NCBI RefSeq assembly: GCF_019931575.1
Contig: NZ_CP082923.1
Location: 4,898,001 to 4,962,000, forward strand
Direction: 5' to 3'
Origin: Caulobacter segnis
Lineage (GTDB): Bacteria; Pseudomonadota; Alphaproteobacteria; Caulobacterales; Caulobacteraceae
DNA: 64,000 nt
Position numbers and translations under genes: made by a program. The first letter of the stretch is position 1. Every line of letters begins with the position of its first letter. A model generated the notes under the pieces. That model saw nothing but the letters and a program-made list of their open reading frames with translations, searched no databases and was not told the DNA's origin. Positions 43,443-52,706 of this stretch are shown piece after piece.

Positions 43443-45281
43443 ATGGAGGACGCCCCCATCGTCAGCGACGATCGCCAGGAAACCGCCCGTCTCAACGCCT
43501 TGCGGGCCTTGGACATCCTGAACGGCGCCCCGAACGAGCCGCAATTCCTGCGCTTCGCCCGCCTCGCGGCCAAGCTGTTCGACGCGCCCAAGGCGGCGCT
43601 GGTCCTGGTCGACACGGACCGGATCTGGCGCAAGGCCTATCTCGGCTATCCGGGGCCCGAGGCCCCTCGCGAAGGCGACCTGGCCGCCCGGGTGGTCGCC
43701 GCCAACGCGCCCATCGGCCTGGCGGTCCCGATCCGCGACGCCCAGGGCCACGCGCTGGGCGCGCTGGTCGTCGAGGGCCCCGGCCTCGGCGGGCCGGCCT
43801 CCGACGAGGACGTGCAGGCGCTGGAAGACCTGGCCGATCTGGCCGCCATGAGCCTGGCGGCCAAGCCCTGCGCGGCGCGCAATCTGGAAAGCGAGCGCCT
43901 GGACCTGGCCATCTCGGCCGCCAGCCTTGGCGAGTTCGAATGGGACGTCAAACGCGACGTCTTCAAGATCAGCCCGCGCCTGTCCAAGATTTCAGACATT
44001 CCGGCGGGCGAGATTCCCGGCGAGGACGGCCAGGCCCTGTACCGCTACCTGCATCCCGACGACCAGGCCTGGCTGAAGGAGTCGGTCGACCAGCAGCTGG
44101 CGGAAACCGACCGCTACGAGGCCGAGTACCGTCGCCCCAACGGTCCCGACGGCCGCGAGATCTGGAACCACGGCTCGGGCGTGATCGTGCGCGACGCGGA
44201 CGGCGAGCCGGCCTATCTGATCGGCGTCGTCCAGGACATCACCGAACGCCGCGCCGAGGAGGAGCAGCGCGAGAACCTGGTCGCCGAGCTGGACCACCGC
44301 ATCAAGAACCTGCTGGCCGTGGTCCAGTCGGTGGCGGCCCAGTCGGCGCGCAAATCGGCCTCGCTGGACGTGTTCCTGAAGACCTTCGCCGGCCGGCTGA
44401 AGTCGATGAGTTCGGCCCACGACCTGCTGAGCGCCGCACGCTGGCGGGGCGCGACCCTGGCGCGGATCGCCGCCGCCGAACTGGGCGGGCTGGCCCCCAC
44501 CCAGACCCGCTGGGACGGACCGGAGCTGTTCCTGACGCCGCGCGCGGCGGCGGCCCTGTCGCTGGCCCTGCACGAACTGGCCGTCAACGCCATGCGCTAC
44601 GGCTCGCTCTCCAGCGAGAACGGCAAGGTCGAGGTGGTCTGGCGGCGCACGCCCGAGGGCGGCTTCGCCCTCGAGTGGCTGGAGACCGGCGGACCGCCGG
44701 CGACCCCGCCCAAGACCAAGGGCTTCGGCGCCACCCTGATCGAGGACGTCGCCGGCCGCGAGCTGGGCGGCTCGGCCCGGATCAACTACAGGCCCAGCGG
44801 CGTCACCGCCATGATCCAGGGCGCGGCCGAGGCCCTGGCCGACGCGCCGCCGATCGAGGTGGAAAGCGCCGCCCCCGAACGCATCGTCGAGACCGTCGTC
44901 GCCGCCGACGAGAACGTCCGCCCCGGCGCGATCGCGGGCCTGAAGGTGCTGATCGTCGAGGACTCCCTGCTGCTGGCCCTGGAGCTGGAGGCGGGCCTGG
45001 AGGACGCCGGCGTCGAGGTGGTCGGCTGCGCCGCCGAGCTCAGCGAGGCCCTGTCGATGGTCGAGCTGGACTTCGACGTGGCGGTGCTGGACGCCGACCT
45101 CAACGGCCAGTCGGTGGCCCCGGTCGCCGAGATTTTGCGCACCATCGGCCGCCCGTTCGTGTTCGCCACCGGCTACGCCGACAAGGCCGCCCCGATGGGC
45201 TTCGACGCGCCGATCGTGCGCAAGCCCTACAACGTCCACCAGATCGCGCGGGCGGTGGCGGGGGTGACGGGCAGGGCCTAG
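43443..45281 (+). CDS. GAF-PAS-HWE hybrid histidine kinase with C-terminal receiver
   Basis: The 612-aa soluble hybrid kinase has a GAF domain (about residues 10-140), a PAS domain (about 150-270, ending GVVQDITERR) and an HWE kinase core. The core shows phospho-His285 in ELDHRIKNLL, N-box HELAVNAMRYG at about 378-388 and signature WLE at about 412-414. A receiver domain follows at about 498-612 (VLIVEDSLLLALELE, Asp550 in AVLDADLNGQ, RKPYN). The receiver may regulate the kinase or pass phosphate on. It lies beside the putative SigT-regulated DUF883 operon and could be another PhyR input; that is inference. Confidence 0.88.
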   Translation: MEDAPIVSDDRQETARLNALRALDILNGAPNEPQFLRFARLAAKLFDAPKAALVLVDTDRIWRKAYLGYPGPEAPREGDLAARVVAANAPIGLAVPIRDAQGHALGALVVEGPGLGGPASDEDVQALEDLADLAAMSLAAKPCAARNLESERLDLAISAASLGEFEWDVKRDVFKISPRLSKISDIPAGEIPGEDGQALYRYLHPDDQAWLKESVDQQLAETDRYEAEYRRPNGPDGREIWNHGSGVIVRDADGEPAYLIGVVQDITERRAEEEQRENLVAELDHRIKNLLAVVQSVAAQSARKSASLDVFLKTFAGRLKSMSSAHDLLSAARWRGATLARIAAAELGGLAPTQTRWDGPELFLTPRAAAALSLALHELAVNAMRYGSLSSENGKVEVVWRRTPEGGFALEWLETGGPPATPPKTKGFGATLIEDVAGRELGGSARINYRPSGVTAMIQGAAEALADAPPIEVESAAPERIVETVVAADENVRPGAIAGLKVLIVEDSLLLALELEAGLEDAGVEVVGCAAELSEALSMVELDFDVAVLDADLNGQSVAPVAEILRTIGRPFVFATGYADKAAPMGFDAPIVRKPYNVHQIARAVAGVTGRA

Positions 45282-45294
45282 GCGAAACGCCCCC

Positions 45295-46506
45295 TCAGCC
45301 CACCACGCCCTTCTCGCGCAGCTTAGCCACCGCCTCCGCGCTCATCCCCGCCACCTGCGTCAGCACCGCGTCCGTGTGCTCGCCCAGGGTCGGCCCCGGC
45401 CAGCGCACGCCGCCGGGCGTGTCGGTCAGTTTCGGGAAGGCGTTCTGCATCTTGATCTCGCCGAACACCGGATGGGCCACGGTCACGATCGACTCCCGCG
45501 CGACGAACTGCGGGTCCTTCAGCATGTCGGGCGCGCGGTAGATGCGGCCGGTGGCCAGGCCCGCGGCCTCGAGCTTCGGCAGCAGGTCGTCGATGTCCTG
45601 GTCGGCGGTCCAGGCGGCGATGCGGGCGTCCAGCTCGTGCTGGTGGACGCCGCGCGCGGCGTGGTCGCGATAGCGGACGTCCTCGGCCAGGTCGGGCCGT
45701 CCCATCAGGTCGCACAGCCGCTTGAACAGGGTGTCCTGGTTGGCGCCGATCAGCACCAGCTCGCCGCTCTTGGTCGGATAGACGTTCGACGGCGCGATGC
45801 CGGGCAAGACCGCCCCCGAGCGCTCGCGGACATAGCCGGTCAGGTCGTACTCGGTGATCAGGTTCTCCATCACCGTCAGCACGCTCTCGTAGATGGCCGC
45901 GTCGACCACCTGGCCCTTGCCCGTGCGCTGGCGGGCGTGCAGGGCCATCATCACGCCCAGGGCCGCGTTCAGGCCCGACAGGCTGTCGCCGATCGAGATC
46001 CCGGCCCGAGCCGGGTTGCGGTCGGGCTCGCCCGTGATGTGGCGCAGGCCGCCCATGGCTTCGCCGACCAGGGCGTAGCCGGCGCGCTTCGAATAGGGAC
46101 CCGTCTGTCCGAACCCGGACACCCGCGCCATGACCAGGCCGGGGTTGGTCCTTGCCAGGTCCTCGTAACCCATGCCCCACTTCTCGAGCGTGCCGGGGCG
46201 AAAGTTCTCGACCACCACGTCGGCCTTGGCGATCAGGGCGCGGGCGATGTCGCGGCCTTCCTCGGTGCGCAGGTCGACCGTGACGGACTTCTTGTTGCGG
46301 CCGATCACGGGCCACCAGGGCGACAGGCCCTTGGGCTTGGAGCGCCCCCATTGGCGCATGGGGTCACCAACCTTGGGATCCTCCAGCTTGATGACCTCGG
46401 CCCCGAAGTCGCCCAGCACCTGGCCGCAGAAGGGTCCGGCGATCAGCGAGCCCATCTCGATCACGCGCAGTCCCGAGAGCGGGCCTTGGGCTCCATTGGC
46501 GGCCAT
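45295..46506 (-). CDS. CaiB/BaiF family CoA-transferase
   Basis: The 403-aa class III CoA-transferase has GLRVIEMGSLIAGPFCGQVLGDFGAEVIKLEDP, RNKKSVTVDL, VVENFRPGTLEKWGMGY and GYALVGEAMGGL. The catalytic Asp is expected at the DP/DF region after the N-terminal Rossmann block. It moves CoA between carboxylic acids; the substrate is unknown. I use the ATG at 46506 (MAANGAQGPLSGLRV) because the N-terminal extension to 46590 has no conserved content. Confidence 0.88.
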   Translation of the reverse strand: MAANGAQGPLSGLRVIEMGSLIAGPFCGQVLGDFGAEVIKLEDPKVGDPMRQWGRSKPKGLSPWWPVIGRNKKSVTVDLRTEEGRDIARALIAKADVVVENFRPGTLEKWGMGYEDLARTNPGLVMARVSGFGQTGPYSKRAGYALVGEAMGGLRHITGEPDRNPARAGISIGDSLSGLNAALGVMMALHARQRTGKGQVVDAAIYESVLTVMENLITEYDLTGYVRERSGAVLPGIAPSNVYPTKSGELVLIGANQDTLFKRLCDLMGRPDLAEDVRYRDHAARGVHQHELDARIAAWTADQDIDDLLPKLEAAGLATGRIYRAPDMLKDPQFVARESIVTVAHPVFGEIKMQNAFPKLTDTPGGVRWPGPTLGEHTDAVLTQVAGMSAEAVAKLREKGVVG

Positions 46507-46627
46507 TGGTTTATCCCCCTGGGCGCGGAACCGTTCACGGCCCCGTGATGTTTTGTTGAGCACGACGGCGAACCGCGGCGCCGCCTTCATCCCTCTCTAG
46601 AAAAAGAACCCAGGGAAAGACAGAGCC

Positions 46628-47260
46628 ATGACCCGTCACTTTATGATCGCCGGCGCCGCCGTGGCGGCGCTGAGCCTCGCCGCGTGCGGCCAGAAGACCG
46701 ATGAAACCAAGGGCGCCGCCACCCCGGCCGAGCAGGCCGCGACGCCGGACGCCAACCCCGCCGCCACCGTCCCAACCCCGTCGGACGAGACCAAGGCCGA
46801 CGTGTTCGTCGCCAAGGCCGCCGCCAGCGACCTGTTCGAGATCGAAGCCGCCAAGCTGGCCGCCAAGCGCTCGACCAACCCGTCGGTCAAGAAGTTCGCC
46901 GCCGCCATGGAAAAGGCCCACACGGCCACCACCGCGGACCTGAAGTCGGCCATCGCCGCCTCGGGCGCCGCGATCACGCCGCCGACGATGCTGCCCGCCG
47001 ACCTGCAGGAAGACCTGGACGACCTGAACAAGGCCGACGCCAAGGACTTCGACAAGAAGTACGCCGACAGCCAGGTCGACGCCCACCAGGCGGCCCTGAA
47101 CCTGCTGCAGCGCTACGCCCAGGACGGCGACACCCCGGCCATCAAGGCCTTCGCCGCCGCCACGGCCCCGAAGGTTCAGGAGCACCTGAACATGGCCGAG
47201 GGCCTGAAGAAGGGCTTCGACACCGGCGAGGACGTCGCCAAGGACAACGCCAAGCACTAA
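46628..47260 (+). CDS. DUF4142 ferritin-like lipoprotein
   Basis: The 210-aa protein has signal MTRHFMIAGAAVAALSLAAC with lipobox LAAC (Cys20) and a low-complexity Ala/Pro/Thr linker. A DUF4142 four-helix body follows (DVFVAKAAASDLFEIEAAKLAAKRS, ADSQVDAHQAALNLLQRYAQDG, EHLNMAEGL). DUF4142 proteins are ferritin-fold periplasmic proteins, often stress-induced. A weak SigT-like site (GGAAC-N17-TGTT, 46527-46552) lies upstream. A strong terminator follows. Confidence 0.88.
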   Translation: MTRHFMIAGAAVAALSLAACGQKTDETKGAATPAEQAATPDANPAATVPTPSDETKADVFVAKAAASDLFEIEAAKLAAKRSTNPSVKKFAAAMEKAHTATTADLKSAIAASGAAITPPTMLPADLQEDLDDLNKADAKDFDKKYADSQVDAHQAALNLLQRYAQDGDTPAIKAFAAATAPKVQEHLNMAEGLKKGFDTGEDVAKDNAKH

Positions 47261-47284
47261 GGCCCGGCGCCATCCCGACAGATG

Positions 47285-47316
47285 ACCCGCCGCCCTCCCG
47301 GGCGGCGGGTTTTTCG
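47285..47316 (+). terminator. Terminator after the DUF4142 gene
   Basis: ACCCGCCGCC (47285-47294) pairs with GGCGGCGGGT (47301-47310), then TTTTCG. It also faces the end of the convergent ABC/M1 gene. Confidence 0.9.
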
Positions 47317-47319
47317 CGT

Positions 47320-50300
47320 CTACTGTCCGACCTTGGCCGTGTTGTCGTCCCCGTTGCGGTCGATCACCGTGTTGTACGGGTCGATCCCCGCGAAGGTCGG
47401 CGCCTTGGCCACCGTGAAGGTGAAGGTCTGCACGCCCGAGCGGACCGAACGGCGCTCGTAGGCGACGACGTGCTTGGCGTCGAAGCCCTTATCGCCGGGC
47501 TTGGCCGTGAACAGGCCGATCTCCATGGCCTCGTTCAGCGGCGCGGACGTCTCCTTGCCCTTGCCGTCGGCGTACTTCTTCTGGGCGTCGACCGTGACCG
47601 TCACGTCGAACCGGCCGTCGGCCCGCTTCTTCACCGAGGCGCTCTTGGTCTTCAGGTCGTAGAGCGTGATCTTCTCGAACAGGTCGGTGATCAGGGCCTG
47701 CTTGTCCGCCGGCGCCTCGGCGCGCAGCAGGGTCAGGAAGTCGGTGGTGATCGGATAGGGCGCGCCCTTGAAGGCGTACTGAGCGATCAGCTTGCGCAGG
47801 GCGCGGTTGACCGTCTCCTCGCCCAGCTCGCTTTGCAGCCGGTACATGACCAGTGAGCCCTTGCGGTAATAGACGTAGGGCTGGCTCTCGACCTTGTAGA
47901 GCGGCTGCTCGTCGATGACGTCGCCGCCGCGCGCGCGCAGATAGCTGTCCAGCTCGAACTTCAGGAACTTGCGGATCTGGTCCTCGCCATAGGTGTGCTT
48001 CATCACCATCAGGGCCGAGTACTGGGCGAAGGTCTCCGACAGCATCGCCCCGCCCTGCTGGTCAGCGCCGATCACCTGGTGGGCCCACCACTGGTGGCCG
48101 ATCTCGTGCGCGCCGACATAGGTGACCATGTCGATCTTGGTCGGGTCGCGGTAGTCGGAGATGAAGAACATCCCTTCAGACCACGGGATGGTGTTGGCGA
48201 ACGACTGGGCGAACTGCTCGTAGTCGGGGAACTCCTGGAACCGCAGCTGGCGGAACTGGTAGGGGCTGAAATTGGCGTTCATGTAGTCCAGCGACCGCTT
48301 CATCGACGTCTTCATGCGGTCGATGTTCCAGGTGTGCTGGGCGTCGTAATAGACCGCCAGCTCCACGCCCTTGTAGCTCTCCTTGGCGACCTGGTAGCGG
48401 GCCGACTGGATCGAGACGAACGGCATGATCGGCGCCTCGGTGACGAAGCGGGCGACGCGGCGATCGCCCTTCACCGTCTCCGAAACCTTGTAGCCCGGCG
48501 CGATCGGCGTCTGGTCGGCGTCGGTGGTGACGGTGATGTCCGAGGTGACGAAGTCGGCGTCCTTGCGCAGGCCGTTGAACTGGCGAGACGGCGCGTCGCC
48601 CAGCTTGGCCATGCGGCGCTCGGGCGGCAGGCCGTACTTGCGGCGCTTGGCGCGGTCCTGCAGCAGGCCGTCGCGCGACATGCCCAGGATCGGCGCGATC
48701 TCCATGTTGTTGATGAAGGTCCCGTTGTCGACGACCCGATGCTCCTGGTCGCTGTTGGGGAAGCCCAGCTGGCCGCGGTCGGTGATGAAGCTCATCTTGC
48801 GCTGCTCGCCCGGCGCCATCGGCGTGTCGAAGGCGAAGATGCGGTAGTTGAACTTCTCGAAGGTCTTCTTCGGGCGCGCGCCCTCGATCGACAGGCCCTT
48901 GACCTTGAGGTCGCGGTCGAAGCGGACGTGGATCTCCTTCAGCGCCGCGCCGGTGCGGTTCTCGATGACGTACGAGCCCTTGGTCTCGACGCTCGGGGCG
49001 TGGGGCTTGAGATCGACGTCCAGGGTCATGGACACGATCTTGGGCTGGGGCGTGTTCTCGAACGGCAGCAGGGTCTTCTCGTAATCGGCCTGCCACTTCT
49101 CGTTGTCGATCTTGGTCCGGTAGACGTTCCAGACATTGGTGTTCAGGTAGATGAAGCCGCCCAGGGCCACGAAGGCGACCAGGGACACGCCGGCCAGGAC
49201 TCCGGCCCCGCCGTTCAGGCGCGAGGGCAGGCGACGCAGGCGCGGCAGCAGGCGGCTCTCGGTCCCGCGCCGCCACAGGCCGTAGGCCAGCACCAGCAGC
49301 AGCAGGGCGCAGGCCGTCCAGTAGGCGCGCAGCCACCAGGCGCCGATCCAGAACTTGCCCAGGCCGTTCATATCCGAGAATGGCGTGTCGGTGACCGAGC
49401 CGTAGTTGTAGAGCTTGTGCTCGAAGCCCAGGTTCACGAAGGTCAGGGTGGTGACGATGTAGATCACCATCAGGCCCCAGCCGATGAACTTGTGCGGGCT
49501 GATCGCCTGCAGGAACACCGCCAGCACCGCCAGCAGGATCCAGTCGACGGCCTGGGGCAGCACGTACCAGAGCAGGTACTTGTCGAGCTCGAAGTTGAAG
49601 TAGCCGTGGAAGGCCTGGCTCAGGATCGCGGCGAGCACGCTGACCAGCAGGGTCGAGACCAGAACCAGGCTGATGGCCAGGGTCTTGGGCGCCACGAAGG
49701 CCCAGTCGGGCACGGGGGTGGCGTCGATGATCTCGTGGGTCTTCTTCTCGCGCTCGCGCCAGACCAACTCGCCCGAATAGTAGATGGCGATGATCATCGG
49801 GATCAGGCCGAACGAGCCCAGCAGCGGCTGCAGCAGCACGCGGGTGACCGGATAGACCACGCCGCCGTAGCGCCCGGCCTCGGTGGCGAACCACAGCGCG
49901 CCCATGGCGTTGGCCAGGCCCAGGGCCAGCAGCACGAAATAGGCCGGACTCTTGAACACCTGGCCCATGTCGAGGCGGGTGCGGACGACCAGCTGGGCCC
50001 AGGCGGTCTTGCGGTCGAACACCGGCTGGGGCAGCGGACCGGTCAGGGCGGCGGGGGCGGCCTCTTCCCGCGCCTTGGCCTTGCCGGTCTTGACCTTGCG
50101 CTGCCCCGAGAGGTCGGCGGACTGGAAGCGGAACAGGCCGTAGGCAAGGGCCAGGAAGCCGGCCGACAGGATCAGCACGAAGGCCCGGTTGAACAGCAGG
50201 GCGCCGACCAGCGGCGGGGTCAGGCTGTTGCGCTCGCTGGCGGTCCAGTACTTGGTGACCAGGCCGTAGGCCGAGGTGCCCAGCGGCTCCCCGTAGGCGG

Positions 50301-50910
50301 CGATCTTCTCGTATTCGGGCCGGTCCAGCGCGATGTTGGCGACGATCCACAACACCATGAAGGCGATGACGCCGACATAGGTCCACATCATCGAGCGGGT
50401 GATAGTGGCCAGGGCGAAGAACAGCGCCGAGGTCAGCAGGATCGAGGGCAGGGCCAGGGCGAAGTACGAGAAGAGATAGGCGTGGAGCTCATTGGCCCCG
50501 AGGCGCTCGGGATCGATCCACGGCATGAAGGAGCCGATCCAGATCGCCAGCGGCACGACCAGGAACGAGATCGCCGCCGCCAGGAAGGCCCCGGTGAAGC
50601 GGCCGTACAGATAGTCGAACTTGCGCACCCGGGTGGAGCGCAGGATCGGCCCGAAGCCCGTCTCGTCGTCGCGCACCACCACATTGGCCACGAAGGCCGT
50701 GGTCACGAACATGTAGAAGATCGACAGGATCAGATGGGTCTGGGCGATCGCGAACGGGGCGTTCTTGTGGATGTTGCCGCCGCCGCCGATGCGGATCTGG
50801 TCGATCGTCGCCGCCCCGAAGGTCAGCAGGAAGAAGATGGTCGCCACCACCCAGAAGACGGGCGACTTCAGCTGGTAGCGGAGCTCGAAGCCCGCGATCT
50901 TGCGAAACAT
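47320..50910 (-). CDS. ABC-2 permease fused to M1-family metallopeptidase
   Basis: The 1196-aa fusion has an N-terminal half (about residues 1-600) with some twelve membrane helices in ABC-2 permease style. The periplasmic C-terminal half is an M1 (aminopeptidase N-like) peptidase. The zinc motif is HEIGHQWWAH at about 935-944, with the third ligand Glu in MLSETFAQY. Nineteen residues separate HExxH from that Glu, one more than classical M1; I recall this spacing from other fusions of this type. The ATPase partner is the next gene upstream (14-bp gap). The whole may export a peptide or lipoprotein and process it; the substrate is unknown. Confidence 0.88.
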   Translation of the reverse strand: MFRKIAGFELRYQLKSPVFWVVATIFFLLTFGAATIDQIRIGGGGNIHKNAPFAIAQTHLILSIFYMFVTTAFVANVVVRDDETGFGPILRSTRVRKFDYLYGRFTGAFLAAAISFLVVPLAIWIGSFMPWIDPERLGANELHAYLFSYFALALPSILLTSALFFALATITRSMMWTYVGVIAFMVLWIVANIALDRPEYEKIAAYGEPLGTSAYGLVTKYWTASERNSLTPPLVGALLFNRAFVLILSAGFLALAYGLFRFQSADLSGQRKVKTGKAKAREEAAPAALTGPLPQPVFDRKTAWAQLVVRTRLDMGQVFKSPAYFVLLALGLANAMGALWFATEAGRYGGVVYPVTRVLLQPLLGSFGLIPMIIAIYYSGELVWREREKKTHEIIDATPVPDWAFVAPKTLAISLVLVSTLLVSVLAAILSQAFHGYFNFELDKYLLWYVLPQAVDWILLAVLAVFLQAISPHKFIGWGLMVIYIVTTLTFVNLGFEHKLYNYGSVTDTPFSDMNGLGKFWIGAWWLRAYWTACALLLLVLAYGLWRRGTESRLLPRLRRLPSRLNGGAGVLAGVSLVAFVALGGFIYLNTNVWNVYRTKIDNEKWQADYEKTLLPFENTPQPKIVSMTLDVDLKPHAPSVETKGSYVIENRTGAALKEIHVRFDRDLKVKGLSIEGARPKKTFEKFNYRIFAFDTPMAPGEQRKMSFITDRGQLGFPNSDQEHRVVDNGTFINNMEIAPILGMSRDGLLQDRAKRRKYGLPPERRMAKLGDAPSRQFNGLRKDADFVTSDITVTTDADQTPIAPGYKVSETVKGDRRVARFVTEAPIMPFVSIQSARYQVAKESYKGVELAVYYDAQHTWNIDRMKTSMKRSLDYMNANFSPYQFRQLRFQEFPDYEQFAQSFANTIPWSEGMFFISDYRDPTKIDMVTYVGAHEIGHQWWAHQVIGADQQGGAMLSETFAQYSALMVMKHTYGEDQIRKFLKFELDSYLRARGGDVIDEQPLYKVESQPYVYYRKGSLVMYRLQSELGEETVNRALRKLIAQYAFKGAPYPITTDFLTLLRAEAPADKQALITDLFEKITLYDLKTKSASVKKRADGRFDVTVTVDAQKKYADGKGKETSAPLNEAMEIGLFTAKPGDKGFDAKHVVAYERRSVRSGVQTFTFTVAKAPTFAGIDPYNTVIDRNGDDNTAKVGQ

Positions 50911-50924
50911 CGCGCCGCTCCCCG

Positions 50925-51803
50925 TCAGGCCGCCCGCCGGGTGGTCGAGAGGGTGGAGAAGTAGACGTCCTCCAACCCGCCCTCGACCGGCGTGAAGCCC
51001 TCACCGGGATTGTCGTCGGACTCGATGTGGATGACCGTCCGACCCGCCAGCAGGCGCGTGGAGATCACCTTGTAGCGGGCCTTGGCCGCCTCGAGCTCGC
51101 TCTTATCGATGATCTTCTTCCAGATCCGGCCCTTCAGCCTGGCCACCAGGTCGGTCGGGGCGCCCTCGCTGACGATGCGGCCGTCGCAGATGATGGCCAT
51201 GGCCGGACACAGGTCCGAGACGTCCTCGACGATGTGGGTCGACAGGATCACCACCACGTTCTCGCCGATCTCGGCCAGGAGATTCAGGAAGCGGTTGCGC
51301 TCCTCGGGGTCTAGGCCCGCCGTGGGCTCGTCGACGATGATCAGGCGCGGATCGCCGATCAGGGCCTGGGCGATGCCGAAGCGCTGGCGCATGCCGCCCG
51401 AGAAACCGGCGATGGCCTTCTTGCGCACGGACCACAGGTTCACCTGGTTCAGCAGGTGCTCGACCGTCTCCTTGCGCGCCTTGGCGCTGGAGATCCCCTT
51501 CAGCACCGCCATGTGGTCCAGCATGTCGTAGGCCGAAACCCGCGGATAGACGCCGAAGTCCTGCGGCAGGTAGCCCAGGGTCTTGCGCAGCTCTTCCGGG
51601 TTCTTGAGGACGTCGATGTCGCCGAACCGTATGTGGCCCGAGGTCGGGGCCTGCAGGGTGGCGATGGTCCGCATCAGGGTGGACTTGCCGGCCCCGTTCG
51701 GACCCAGCAGCCCGTACATGCCGCGCGGTATCGTCAGGCTGACCTCGTCCAGGGCGCGTGTCCCGTTGCCATAGACGTGGGTCAGATTTTCGATGATCAG
51801 CAT
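50925..51803 (-). CDS. ABC transporter ATP-binding protein (partner of permease/M1 fusion)
   Basis: The 292-aa ATPase has Walker A GLLGPNGAGKST (about residues 33-44), a Q-loop in LGYLPQDFGVYP, signature GFSGGMRQRFGIAQAL, Walker B LIIVDEPTAGLDPEERN and the H-loop VILSTHIVEDV. A C-terminal extension (RIWKKIIDKSELEAAKARYKV) is typical of ABC-2 ATPases. I use the ATG at 51803. It is co-transcribed with the fusion gene. Confidence 0.92.
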   Translation of the reverse strand: MLIIENLTHVYGNGTRALDEVSLTIPRGMYGLLGPNGAGKSTLMRTIATLQAPTSGHIRFGDIDVLKNPEELRKTLGYLPQDFGVYPRVSAYDMLDHMAVLKGISSAKARKETVEHLLNQVNLWSVRKKAIAGFSGGMRQRFGIAQALIGDPRLIIVDEPTAGLDPEERNRFLNLLAEIGENVVVILSTHIVEDVSDLCPAMAIICDGRIVSEGAPTDLVARLKGRIWKKIIDKSELEAAKARYKVISTRLLAGRTVIHIESDDNPGEGFTPVEGGLEDVYFSTLSTTRRAA

Positions 51804-52017
51804 GCGCGTCCCAAAGCCCCCGATTGAACTCGCCCTATCCCCGCCGCCGACATGACTCGATGGCGCGGACCCCGGCAAGTGAAAGAACGTTTAGGCCGCG
51901 CCATCAACCGTAGGATTTCTGAACGGCGACCACTTTGCGTCTTCCTGACGGTTGACCATGCGGCAGACCGCTCGGCGGGGGTTTTGGCGCGCGGATTTTG
52001 GGTCTACAGGAGGCGCC

Positions 52018-52698
52018 ATGACGACCTACGCCTTTCCCCCGCACGCCATCCCGACGGTCCCGGTGGAGGGATCCCACACGGTCTTCCCGGTGCGCCGCAT
52101 CCTGTGCGTCGGCCGCAACTACGCCGCCCACGCGCGCGAGATGGGCGCCGACACCCGCGATCCGCCGTTCTTCTTTTCCAAGCCCGCCGACGCGATCGTC
52201 CCGCTGGCCGGCGAGGTCCCCTATCCGCCCGCGACCAGCGATCTGCACCATGAGATCGAACTGGTGGTGGCGCTCAAGAGCGGCGGCGCGAACCTGACGC
52301 CCGAGCAGGCCCTGGCGGCCGTGTTCGGCTACGCCGTCGGCGTCGACCTGACCCGCCGCGACCTGCAAGGGCAGGCCAAGGCCAAGGGCCAGCCGTGGGA
52401 AGCCGGCAAGGCCTTCGACGCCAGCGCCCCGATCACCGCCATCCGGGTCATGGGCGAACCCGCGCCCGAGGCCGCCGTCACCCTGTCGGTCAACGGCGCC
52501 GAGCGCCAGCGCGGCCAGGTGGGCGACATGATCTGGAACATCGGCGAGGTCATCGCCAAGGCCAGCGCGCTGTGGACCCTGGCCGCCGGCGACCTGATCT
52601 TCACCGGCACCCCCGAGGGCATCGGCGCCATCGTCCGCGGCGACAAGGTCGTGGGCGAGGTCGAAGGCGTCGGACGTCTTGAGTTCACCCTGGTCTGA
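52018..52698 (+). CDS. Fumarylacetoacetate/fumarylpyruvate hydrolase family protein
   Basis: The 226-aa FAH-fold enzyme reads ILCVGRNYAAHAREMG, PPFFFSKPADAIV, DLHHEIELVVAL, GYAVGVDLTRRDLQ, and IFTGTPEGIGAIV with GDKVVGEVEGVG. The metal-binding Glu/Asp residues are in HHEIE and VGVD. Length favours the short fumarylpyruvate hydrolase/acylpyruvase type. CAGGAGG precedes the ATG at 52018. It pairs with the isomerase gene 8 bp downstream, which suggests gentisate or homogentisate degradation; no ring-cleaving dioxygenase gene is in the window. Confidence 0.88.
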   Translation: MTTYAFPPHAIPTVPVEGSHTVFPVRRILCVGRNYAAHAREMGADTRDPPFFFSKPADAIVPLAGEVPYPPATSDLHHEIELVVALKSGGANLTPEQALAAVFGYAVGVDLTRRDLQGQAKAKGQPWEAGKAFDASAPITAIRVMGEPAPEAAVTLSVNGAERQRGQVGDMIWNIGEVIAKASALWTLAAGDLIFTGTPEGIGAIVRGDKVVGEVEGVGRLEFTLV

Positions 52699-52706
52699 GG
52701 GCTGGA

